Of a stretch of DNA of 5,845 bases, positions 1-5,845 are shown in pieces (within the stretch, counting starts at the first letter, position 1; each line of letters begins with the position of its first letter). A program made the position numbers and the translations under genes. Under the pieces are notes generated by a model. The model made no database searches, was not told the DNA's origin, and was given only the letters and a program-made list of their open reading frames with translations. This DNA comes from Candidatus Kariarchaeota archaeon (GTDB lineage: Archaea > Asgardarchaeota > Heimdallarchaeia > Heimdallarchaeales > Kariarchaeaceae): NCBI GenBank assembly GCA_016839545.1, contig JAEOUB010000120.1, positions 1 through 5,845 on the forward strand, read 5' to 3'.

Positions 1-1280
1 ACCCCACAGAACTTCCTGCCGATATCAAGATAGCCTCAGTAGGCAATGTAGATGCAGGTAAATCCACACTCATCGGTGTCTTGCTCAAAGGCAATCTTGA
101 TGATGGCAGAGGCTCTGCACGATCGAGTGTTTTTCGTTTTCTGCACGAGCTTGAGAGTGGTCGTACCTCCTCTGTGTCAACCACAGTGATTGGTATAGAC
201 GAGAATGGCAAGATCATAAATCACAATCCAGTTCACCCTCCAACTGATATCGAGGTTCTGGAACGCAGTATCAAGACACTGAGCTTCCAAGATCTTGCAG
301 GCCATGAGAAATATCTGAAGACCACGATCTACGGTCTGACTGGAATGGTACCCGACTATGCCATGCTGCTGGTTTCTGCCAACCAGGGAGTACTGCAGAT
401 GACCAAGGAACATTTGGGACTTGTAGTTGCCCTGAAAATACCGTTCTTTATTGTGATGACCAAGCTGGACATTACACCCGATCCGAGGAGAAAAACGACA
501 TTGGATGAGTTGAAAAAGTTGTTGAAAATACCGGGTGTGTCCAAAATTCCATTGGTTGTCAAGTCTCGCGAGGACTCAATTGTTGCATCTCTCAATATTC
601 ACCAGCAGAATGTGGTACCTATCTTTCAGATATCCACAGTTACCGGTGAGTCAATCGAGGAATTGACCCAGTTTCTTCAATTGCTCAAACCAACTAAAAT
701 TGATGAGAAGGCAGAGAAATTGCAGTTCCGTGCATATATTGATGAGATCTACCATGTCCAGGGAGTGGGTACTGTGGTATCCGGTATGATCTATTCAGGT
801 AGACTTGCAGTCAATGATACCGTGCATTTGGGCCCATTTGACGACGGCTCTTTCAAAGAGGTTCGTGTCAAGAGTATCCACTACAAGCGAGTACCCACAG
901 GTAGTGCAGTTGCGGGACAGGCGGTGACATTCGCACTGACCAAGTTCAAGAAGCAGGATGTTCGCAAGGGCATGGTAATGCTGAAGACAGAAGAGAAGCT
1001 TGGTGCTATCTACGAGTTCGAGGCTGAGATCTACGTGCTGTTTCATTCCACCACTATCAAGGAAGGCTACTCCCCTGTGATCCATGTCAAGTCCATTCGC
1101 CAATCAGCAGAGATGATCAATCTCGACAAGGATCTGATTCGAACTGGCGATCGTGCCATTGTCAGGTTCCGGTTCAAGTACCGTCCTGAGCATATTCAGG
1201 TTGGTCAGCGAATTGTTTTCCGTGAGGGCAGGACCAAAGGTATCGGTCTTATCACCTCGATAGGTCCCTATGATCAATAA
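1..1280 (+). CDS. GTPBP1/GTPBP2-family translational GTPase, 5' end cut by window edge
   Basis: This is an EF-Tu/EF-1A-like GTPase of the GTPBP1 family. Eukaryotic members are linked to ribosome rescue, aa-tRNA delivery and mRNA turnover; the archaeal role is not settled. The frame is open from base 3, giving 425 visible residues; the N-terminal part lies outside the window. G1 is GNVDAGKS at bases 42-65. The switch I region carries the family hallmark GRTSSVS. G3 is DLAGHEKYLKTT, starting at base 291. G4 is TKLD at 459-470 and G5 is ISTVTG at 630-647. Beta-barrel domain II begins near base 720 (FRAYIDEIYHVQGVGTVVSG). Domain III begins near 1010 and ends with RFRFKYRPEH, then FREGRTKGIG, which is strongly reminiscent of human GTPBP1. 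The TTG at base 81 is an internal Leu codon, not a start, because the P-loop lies upstream of it. The DxAGH G3 and GRTSSVS argue against EF-1A, SelB or aIF2-gamma. The gene converges on the ABC operon. Confidence 0.93.
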   Translation, partial: PTELPADIKIASVGNVDAGKSTLIGVLLKGNLDDGRGSARSSVFRFLHELESGRTSSVSTTVIGIDENGKIINHNPVHPPTDIEVLERSIKTLSFQDLAGHEKYLKTTIYGLTGMVPDYAMLLVSANQGVLQMTKEHLGLVVALKIPFFIVMTKLDITPDPRRKTTLDELKKLLKIPGVSKIPLVVKSREDSIVASLNIHQQNVVPIFQISTVTGESIEELTQFLQLLKPTKIDEKAEKLQFRAYIDEIYHVQGVGTVVSGMIYSGRLAVNDTVHLGPFDDGSFKEVRVKSIHYKRVPTGSAVAGQAVTFALTKFKKQDVRKGMVMLKTEEKLGAIYEFEAEIYVLFHSTTIKEGYSPVIHVKSIRQSAEMINLDKDLIRTGDRAIVRFRFKYRPEHIQVGQRIVFREGRTKGIGLITSIGPYDQ

Positions 1281-1290
1281 TTTTGTTACA
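1281..1290 (+). terminator. Possible T-rich terminator of the GTPase gene
   Basis: TTTTGTT directly follows the GTPase stop codon. Archaeal RNA polymerase often terminates at short T-rich tracts without a hairpin, so this could serve the plus-strand gene. The tract is short, and the minus strand shows no matching T-run after the ABC stop, so the two convergent transcripts probably overlap at their 3' ends. This is inference from sequence only. Confidence 0.25.
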
Positions 1291-3078
1291 TCAGTGCTTG
1301 ATAGTCTCAAGGTATTTGGCTGATTGCGTTTCAAGGTAGAGTTCATACATCTCTGCGTAGGGTCCCTCTTCTTCAAGTAATTCGATATGATTGCCCATCT
1401 GCACCAGCCTTCCCTGGTCAAGTACAATGATGATATCTGATTTGAGAATGGTGGTTAGTCGGTGAGCAATTGAAACCGAAGTTCTCCCCTGAAGCAGTAC
1501 CTCGATGGCATCCTGTATCTTTGCCTCGGTGTAGAGATCTACTGCAGAAGTTGCCTCATCGAGGATCAGGATTTGCGGGTCTGACAGGAGGACACGAGCG
1601 AAAGAGATCATCTGACGTTGACCTGCACTGAGATTTTTGCCATTCTCCTCCACAATACTATCAAGGCCATCACCCTGTTCGATAAATTCTCTTGCCTGAA
1701 CGGCATCAAGGACGGCCCATATCTCCTCATCAGTTGCCTTGGGCTTAGCAATGACCAGATTATCTCGAACAGATCCCTTGAACAGCAGTACTTTCTGTGA
1801 TACCATACTCACGCTCTGCCTGTAATCCTGGAGATGATAGTCATGAATGTAGTTTCTATCAATATAGACTGCACCTGAGTTAATACTGTAAAATCGCATC
1901 AGGATACTGGCAATGGTGGATTTTCCAGCACCGGTATGGCCTACTATTGCCACTCTCTGACCGGCTCTGACATGAAATGAAATATCTCGCAATACAGGCT
2001 CATCAGGCAGGTAGGCGAAATTCACATGATCAAAGACAATTTCTCCCTGCAGAGCATTGACTGCCTTTCCATCCTCTCTCTCTTTGGCTGCAGGGTCCTT
2101 TGAGACCTTGGTTATTCGATCCAATGATGCAAATGCACCCTGGAACCGATGATAATTGTTGGCAATGGTAATCAGGGGCCAGTAGAAGTAGTTAGACAGG
2201 ATCAGGAATAGGATCAACGTGGCCACTGGCATGTTCTGCTGTGTCACCAGCAGTGTTCCAATTGCCAGGATCAGCAGGGTGAACCCGTGCTTCATCAGGT
2301 CCGTGATGGGCCAGAAGATGAAGATGGCAAAACCACGCTTGATGCTTGCCCTGTATGTTGCCTCATTGACTTCTGAGAACTTGGAGAGGTTCTCCTGCTC
2401 TCGATGGAATGCCTTGGATATCTGGATCTTGGACATGATCTCAGAGAAATTTGAATTGACGGCTGCCAGCTTGACTCGCCAGTTCTCCGATACCTTCCGC
2501 TCAAAGCTTCCCAGGAAAAGTGAAAAGCCGATGACCACCGGGAATATCGACATGATTGCCAGTGTCAAGGTGACATTGAAGTAGAAGAATACCCCGATGA
2601 CGAGGACCAGCCTGAACAGTGAGGTGAAGAAATAGGCGATGGACTGTGCACTTTCTGCCAGTTCTCGTGTATCATTGATCACCCGACTGGTAAGATCACC
2701 AGATTTCTGCTGGTCAAAGAAAGAGACACTGTTTTCCAGGATAGAAGAGAAGGCATCAATACGGATGTCCCTGATCACGCGGGCTGTGAGCTTTGCCACA
2801 AAGATAAACTGGATGACCCCAAAGAACCATGCCACGATATTGACCACAATATAGGCAACTATGATCTGGGTCAGCAGACTGACCTCTATGACATTGCCCA
2901 GCTCGATCTGCTCGATGACATAATTGATCAGCAGTGGAGCACCTGTGGCAAGCCCCACTCCCACCAGCAGGCCGAAGATAACACCTAATAGCTGCCAGCT
3001 ATGTGGCTTGACATAGTTCCAGAACAGGGAGAATAGCATCCGGTCTCCCGGCTTATATCTGCTCGCAGTGGCAGTCAT
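1291..3078 (-). CDS. ABC exporter half-transporter, subunit with catalytic Walker B Glu (TM288/BmrD-like)
   Basis: This is the second gene of a heterodimeric ABC exporter operon, a 595-residue type IV (ABCB-like) membrane half-transporter. Residues 1-325 hold about six membrane helices (roughly 27-53, 69-95, 147-168, 169-192, 248-277, 285-308). The ATP-binding domain follows, with A-loop Tyr356, Walker A GHTGAGKS (380-387), Q-loop Gln428, signature LSAGQ (483-487), Walker B ILILDE with Asp507 and catalytic Glu508, and H-loop His539. The Walker A/B site is fully canonical, but the signature has Ala485 where Gly is usual. In the heterodimer that signature faces the partner's Asp503 site, so the two deviations pair up. 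The start is well supported: ATG at 3078 overlaps the upstream stop (ATGA) and follows GGAGGG with a 6-base spacer. Length is normal for the family. The substrate cannot be told from sequence; drug, lipid and peptide export are all possible. Confidence 0.95.
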   Translation of the reverse strand: MTATASRYKPGDRMLFSLFWNYVKPHSWQLLGVIFGLLVGVGLATGAPLLINYVIEQIELGNVIEVSLLTQIIVAYIVVNIVAWFFGVIQFIFVAKLTARVIRDIRIDAFSSILENSVSFFDQQKSGDLTSRVINDTRELAESAQSIAYFFTSLFRLVLVIGVFFYFNVTLTLAIMSIFPVVIGFSLFLGSFERKVSENWRVKLAAVNSNFSEIMSKIQISKAFHREQENLSKFSEVNEATYRASIKRGFAIFIFWPITDLMKHGFTLLILAIGTLLVTQQNMPVATLILFLILSNYFYWPLITIANNYHRFQGAFASLDRITKVSKDPAAKEREDGKAVNALQGEIVFDHVNFAYLPDEPVLRDISFHVRAGQRVAIVGHTGAGKSTIASILMRFYSINSGAVYIDRNYIHDYHLQDYRQSVSMVSQKVLLFKGSVRDNLVIAKPKATDEEIWAVLDAVQAREFIEQGDGLDSIVEENGKNLSAGQRQMISFARVLLSDPQILILDEATSAVDLYTEAKIQDAIEVLLQGRTSVSIAHRLTTILKSDIIIVLDQGRLVQMGNHIELLEEEGPYAEMYELYLETQSAKYLETIKH

Positions 3079-4838
3079 GACAATCCCTCCAGCAATGGTG
3101 GCAGTTCAAAATGGTTTTCAAACAGCTGCCGATAGTAGTCATTGCTCTGGATCAGCACCTCGTGAGAGCCGTAGCCCATGATCTTACCCTTGTCCAGGAT
3201 CAGGATCTTGTCTGCCTGTGCTATGATGGCAAGACGGTGGGTGGTGATAATCGTCGTTTTCGTCTGGAGTATGGCTGAAATAGCATTCTGAATTTGGGCC
3301 TCTGTGCGTGCATCCAGGGCACTGGCTCCGTCATCGATAATGAGGATCTTGGGATTGATGAGCAGTGCCCGTGCAATGGCAAGTCGTTGCTGCTGACCTC
3401 CACTGAGCCGGACACCATTGTCGCCGATGAGTGTATCATAGCCCTCGGGAAAGGAGATGATGAAGTCATGTGCCTGAGCAATGCTGGCTGCCATTTCCAC
3501 CTCCTCCTGACTGGCCTGAGGCTGCCCAAACCGTATATTCTCCATGATTGTATCATTGAACAGGAAGATATCCTGTTCCACAGTGGCCATATTTGACCGC
3601 AGGCTGATCTCGTCATAGTCCTGGAGATTATTGCCTCCCAGCCTGATTGTCCCCTCGTCGGGTAGATACAGTCGTTGTATGAGCTTGGTCAGGGTTGATT
3701 TCCCACTGCCAGGCGATCCAACAATTGCCAGTGTCTCAGAGTCCTCAATGGCAAAGCTGAGGTTATCTAGCACCTTCTCACCATTCTTGTAGGAGAAGCT
3801 GACATTATCAAATTCGATACGTGCTGGCTGATCATTGTAGACCGTGTTTCCTGAGACTGGAGGGGCAATATCCTGCTCGTTGATAAAATTCATCAGCCGT
3901 TTTGTGGCAGCATAGCCTCCCACAGAGACAAATGCAATCCATACCATCTCCTCTGCCATACCCAGCATGACCGATGCAATCGTGACAATCAGAACCATCA
4001 GCGGGATGGATATCTGGCCTATACTTGTCATGTAGAGCACATATGCCAGCAACCCGATGATGTAGGCCCGTGCAATCAGGTTGGGCCAGAACCAGGCACC
4101 GAGGACTCCCTCACGTTCCCTGACTCGTGCCTCCTTGTATGCCTGCTTGAGGAACTTGCGTTTGAACAGTGGATTGGCCGCATAGACCTTGATATCTCGC
4201 ACTCCTGCCACACTGTCTGTGGTGACTGATGACAGCAAGGATAGCTCTCCCAGTGCCTGAGTGCTCAGAGGCTCCACCACTCTCCCATATATCATCGTGG
4301 CATAGAAGAAGATCACCAGAGTCACCAGACCCAGGACAACCAGCCAGGGACTCACTCCCCACATGGCATAGAAACCCACTCCCCAGACAGTGAACAGTGC
4401 CTGGATCATCCTGATACCGGGAGACAGAGCCATATTGACAGAGCGTGTATCATTGGTGGCACGGGCCATGATGTCGCCCGTATCCTTGCCATCATGATAG
4501 CTCAGTGACTTGTCCTGTAGGGTCGAGAAGAGGTCGTATGTCATATCTGTGGTAATCCTATGCGCCAATATCTCATTGACAAAACTGGTACTGAAGAAGA
4601 AGATCACCTGAAAGATAGCCAGGGGTATAATCAGCAGGTAGAGGTCGAGGACATCGGCCCATTTTCCTCCGGCCAACAATACACCCACAATATCTGCTGA
4701 GATGAATAGTGGGATCATGTAGAGAATAGGTTCAACTGCTGCGGATATGGTCGTGAAGAGTGACCGGATGGGGTAGCGTCTCATGTAGGAGATGACCCAG
4801 CGCAGTGGACCTGACATAGATGATTTGGGGACTTTCAT
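3075..4838 (-). CDS. ABC exporter half-transporter, subunit with degenerate Walker B (TM287/BmrC-like)
   Basis: This is the first gene of the ABC exporter operon, 587 residues if started at 4838. Six membrane helices lie at roughly 25-46, 66-89, 139-160, 163-183, 247-270 and 273-295. The ATP-binding domain has A-loop Tyr350, Walker A GSPGSGKS (374-381), Q-loop Gln422, canonical signature LSGGQ (478-482), Walker B ILIIDD, and H-loop His534. Position 503, normally the catalytic Glu, is Asp (codon GAC, bases 3330-3332), the usual mark of the degenerate subunit in heterodimeric exporters. Its intact signature completes the partner's competent ATP site. The gene overlaps the next by four bases, so translation is probably coupled. 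Start choice is uncertain. ATG 4838 has no ribosome binding site and sits 1-2 bases from a TATA-like AATTTATATCT. ATG 4817 (Met8) is about 28 bases from that box, fitting a leaderless mRNA and a 580-residue protein. The substrate is unknown. Confidence 0.94.
   Translation of the reverse strand: MKVPKSSMSGPLRWVISYMRRYPIRSLFTTISAAVEPILYMIPLFISADIVGVLLAGGKWADVLDLYLLIIPLAIFQVIFFFSTSFVNEILAHRITTDMTYDLFSTLQDKSLSYHDGKDTGDIMARATNDTRSVNMALSPGIRMIQALFTVWGVGFYAMWGVSPWLVVLGLVTLVIFFYATMIYGRVVEPLSTQALGELSLLSSVTTDSVAGVRDIKVYAANPLFKRKFLKQAYKEARVREREGVLGAWFWPNLIARAYIIGLLAYVLYMTSIGQISIPLMVLIVTIASVMLGMAEEMVWIAFVSVGGYAATKRLMNFINEQDIAPPVSGNTVYNDQPARIEFDNVSFSYKNGEKVLDNLSFAIEDSETLAIVGSPGSGKSTLTKLIQRLYLPDEGTIRLGGNNLQDYDEISLRSNMATVEQDIFLFNDTIMENIRFGQPQASQEEVEMAASIAQAHDFIISFPEGYDTLIGDNGVRLSGGQQQRLAIARALLINPKILIIDDGASALDARTEAQIQNAISAILQTKTTIITTHRLAIIAQADKILILDKGKIMGYGSHEVLIQSNDYYRQLFENHFELPPLLEGLS
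3085..3090 (-). promoter_or_regulatory. Shine-Dalgarno site for the second ABC gene
   Basis: On the minus strand GGAGGG lies six bases before the ATG at 3078. It matches the anti-Shine-Dalgarno tail of archaeal 16S rRNA. It is embedded in the last codons of the upstream ABC gene (the LLEGLS end), and together with the ATGA overlap it fixes the second start and suggests coupled translation of the two subunits. Confidence 0.85.
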
Positions 4839-4849
4839 AGATATAAATT
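4839..4849 (-). promoter_or_regulatory. Candidate TATA box for the ABC operon
   Basis: Read on the minus strand this is AATTTATATCT, close to the archaeal TTTAWATA consensus. Its centre, near 4844-4845, predicts transcription starting around 4817-4820, at or just before Met8 (ATG 4817) and downstream of the longer ATG at 4838. If it is the real promoter, the mRNA is leaderless and the protein starts at Met8. A rival AT-rich element, CTATATTTTT (minus strand, 4911-4920), would give a leader of roughly 50-75 bases and allow the longer start. Confidence 0.5.
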
Positions 4850-4904
4850 ATGGGTTGCGTTTGCTGGGCTGTCTTATCACTGTGTTTGCATTTGCCTACA
4901 AAAT

Positions 4905-4921
4905 ACTATCAAAAATATAGT
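4905..4921. promoter_or_regulatory. Short inverted repeat in the divergent promoter region
   Basis: ACTAT and ATAGT flank a seven-base A-rich spacer (CAAAAAT) between the divergent ABC and membrane-protein genes, upstream of both TATA candidates. It could be a binding site for a small dimeric regulator. Five-base arms in AT-rich DNA arise easily by chance, so this is only suggestive. Confidence 0.2.
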
Positions 4922-4936
4922 GGCAATGAATAATTG

Positions 4937-4944
4937 TATAAATA
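4937..4944 (+). promoter_or_regulatory. TATA box for the small membrane-protein gene
   Basis: TATAAATA is a strong match to the archaeal TATA consensus. Its centre lies about 26 bases before the ATG at 4967, the usual distance from TATA box to transcription start, so the transcript probably begins at or within a base or two of the start codon. No Shine-Dalgarno sequence precedes that ATG, which fits leaderless translation. An eight-base palindrome, CTCTAGAG (4958-4965), lies between box and start; it may be chance. Confidence 0.7.
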
Positions 4945-4966
4945 CTGGCTTGAGTCCCTCTAGAGT

Positions 4967-5443
4967 ATGACTGGAGAGATTATTGAGAATATTGAGAAAT
5001 CACCCTCCTCCCTGCGAATCTGGGGAGTTCATGGATCAGGTCTACTTGGAATGGTATTTGGAGTGCTGTGGATTGGTTTTCTGCTGGCAGTCAGCTATGT
5101 TGAGCCGATTGTACCTGATATCTTTATCGACAGCTGGTACACCATTGGGCTCTGGCTGATTATCACCACCTCTGTGGCCAGTTTCATGACTGGTCTATTC
5201 AAATTTGTAATTGGCAAGACACAGGGTACCCAGGCACTGGAGATAATCAAGGACATGGTCAATGTGATCTGTTTCTACCTGCTCTATGTTATCTTCCCCT
5301 TTGATTTTGGCGATTTCAATACCGAGGTGGGGTACTTCATGCTATTCCTAGTAATAGTCAGTGGCTTCTCGTCATTGAACAACATGGTCAAGACCATCAA
5401 CTGGGATCCCAAGGATACTGTGAGTATCCACAAGACAGTGTAA
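4967..5443 (+). CDS. Small four-helix membrane protein of unknown function
   Basis: I do not recognise this family. The 158-residue protein has a short polar N-terminus (1-20), then four hydrophobic segments at about 25-45, 58-82, 98-112 and 121-138, and a polar tail ending NWDPKDTVSIHKTV. An even helix number with no cleavable signal peptide puts both ends on the same side of the membrane, possibly the cytoplasm. Loops carry acidic and aromatic residues (YVEPIVPDIFIDSWY, and PFDFGDFNTE between helices 3 and 4). No catalytic motif or metal-ligand cluster is evident. Reality is supported by a strong TATA box at leaderless distance, coherent helix pattern and an otherwise coding-like frame. It is divergent from the ABC operon across 128 bases and is followed 33 bases later by a condensation-like gene on the same strand, so it may be the first gene of a small operon. 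It could be an accessory or anchor protein, but nothing in the sequence shows that. Confidence 0.85.
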   Translation: MTGEIIENIEKSPSSLRIWGVHGSGLLGMVFGVLWIGFLLAVSYVEPIVPDIFIDSWYTIGLWLIITTSVASFMTGLFKFVIGKTQGTQALEIIKDMVNVICFYLLYVIFPFDFGDFNTEVGYFMLFLVIVSGFSSLNNMVKTINWDPKDTVSIHKTV

Positions 5444-5465
5444 AACATTACTTAATGGAGTAAGA

Positions 5466-5474
5466 GAGGGGGGG
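5466..5474 (+). promoter_or_regulatory. Purine-rich possible ribosome binding site before the 3' edge gene
   Basis: GAGGGGGGG ends two bases before the ATG at 5477; its 5' GAGG part sits seven bases from the start, a workable Shine-Dalgarno spacing. A weak TATA-like CTTAAT (5451-5456) lies about 24 bases from the same ATG, so a separate leaderless promoter cannot be excluded. Confidence 0.45.
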
Positions 5475-5476
5475 TT

Positions 5477-5845
5477 ATGTCCCGGGTCAAACTCGACTTT
5501 TTCTCACTACCATGGATGGGAGATGATCCCCGACAGTCTCGATCTGCGGGTCTGATGGCAGTGGAGTACCAGGGTAAACTTGATCGTCAGCTGATGGAGA
5601 CCACTATTGTGGATCTGATGCTCAACTACCCGTTTTTCTGCTCAACTATCTCAGAGGAGGATGGAGCGTATTTTTTCGAGGTACCTGACAACCTCACCCG
5701 CAGTGATATTCAGCAACGTATTCACTACACCACTGAGCCATTTGATGAGCTGTTTGCACGGGTAAGCATGGTAGAGTTTGACCTGCTAACTGATCAACTC
5801 TACCAGATGTACCTGATTGATCAGGGAGACAGTTTCATCCTGATG
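5477..5845 (+). CDS. Condensation/acyltransferase-like protein, 3' end cut by window edge
   Basis: The frame opens with ATG at 5477 and stays open to the right edge, giving 123 residues. The pattern resembles the N-terminal half of the condensation-domain / CoA-dependent acyltransferase fold (NRPS C domains, PapA-type and wax ester/DGAT-type enzymes, alcohol acetyltransferases). A strand MAVEYQGKLD (28-37) matches the usual 'hydrophobic strand, G-x-L-D' opening. A helix with LNYPFF (49-54) takes the place of the 'l..hP.lr' segment. EPFD (87-90) corresponds to the 'pFdl' element, and two further strands end at FILM. In this superfamily the catalytic HHxxxDG follows that last strand, so it would lie just outside the window and the active site cannot be checked. 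The gap to the upstream membrane-protein gene is 33 bases. The gene itself is well supported; the family call is by pattern and is moderate. The acyl donor and acceptor are unknown. Confidence 0.65.
   Translation, partial: MSRVKLDFFSLPWMGDDPRQSRSAGLMAVEYQGKLDRQLMETTIVDLMLNYPFFCSTISEEDGAYFFEVPDNLTRSDIQQRIHYTTEPFDELFARVSMVEFDLLTDQLYQMYLIDQGDSFILM

Noticed and set aside
81..83. TTG at base 81 as the start of the GTPase gene
   Set aside because: The frame is open upstream to base 3 and encodes the P-loop GNVDAGKS, which a GTPase needs; TTG here is an internal Leu codon.
1104..1427. 107-codon minus-strand open frame spanning the GTPase 3' end and the second ABC gene's 3' end
   Set aside because: It is antisense to conserved GTPase domain III and out of frame with the ABC gene, with no recognisable domain.
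2219..2584. 121-codon plus-strand open frame inside the second ABC gene
   Set aside because: It is antisense to a well-supported membrane-domain coding region, its composition is that of a shadow frame, and it has no promoter or ribosome binding site of its own.
3294..3596. 100-codon plus-strand open frame antisense to the first ABC gene
   Set aside because: It lies entirely opposite conserved nucleotide-binding motifs and has no initiation signals.
3221..3616. 131-codon minus-strand open frame inside the ATP-binding domain of the first ABC gene
   Set aside because: It overlaps the Walker B and signature coding region in another frame; the Trp/Arg/Ser-rich translation looks like a shadow.
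5457..5460. GGAG at 5457-5460 as the ribosome binding site of the right-edge gene
   Set aside because: It ends 16 bases before the ATG, too far for normal Shine-Dalgarno spacing; the GAGG at 5466-5469 fits better.
1..5845. Search for tRNA/rRNA genes, CRISPR repeats, transposase or insertion sequence ends, riboswitches
   Set aside because: None seen: nearly all of the window is coding, no regularly spaced repeats or long terminal inverted repeats were noticed, and no stretch above 300 bases lacks a gene.

Overview
The window looks archaeal. It encodes a GTPBP1-type translational GTPase, a family of eukaryotes and archaea. The 128-base divergent intergenic region carries archaeal-style TATA boxes about 25-30 bases from plausible leaderless start codons, while the operon-internal ABC gene has a strong GGAGGG ribosome binding site. 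This pattern of leaderless first genes and Shine-Dalgarno internal genes is typical of many archaea. Base composition is near balanced. An Asgard-type lineage such as Thorarchaeota is possible, but this is a weak guess from gene content and composition, not a placement.

Layout. (1) Bases 1-1280, plus strand: the 3' part of a GTPBP1/GTPBP2-like GTPase gene, cut by the left edge just upstream of the P-loop; all G motifs and both beta-barrel domains are present. (2) Bases 1291-4838, minus strand: a two-gene operon for a heterodimeric ABC exporter. The first gene (3075-4838) and second gene (1291-3078) overlap by four bases (ATGA). Each encodes one six-helix transmembrane domain fused to one nucleotide-binding domain. 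The partners are asymmetric: the first has Asp in place of the Walker B catalytic Glu, and the second has LSAGQ in place of LSGGQ. Both changes fall in the same composite ATP site, so one site should be degenerate and one competent, as in TM287/288 and BmrC/BmrD. (3) Bases 4839-4966: a divergent promoter region. (4) Bases 4967-5443, plus strand: an unrecognised 158-residue protein with four predicted membrane helices. (5) Bases 5477-5845, plus strand: the start of a gene cut by the right edge, whose 123 visible residues resemble the N-terminal part of a condensation / acyltransferase domain (the CoA-dependent acyltransferase fold).

How the genes relate. The two ABC genes clearly form one membrane complex. 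The GTPase converges on the ABC operon with only 10 bases between stop codons and has no evident functional link to it. The small membrane protein and the condensation-like protein share a strand with a 33-base gap and may be co-transcribed; any functional link is inference. No RNA gene, CRISPR array, insertion sequence or large repeat was seen. Most of the window is ordinary; the better leads are the two right-hand genes and the start-codon question for the first ABC gene.
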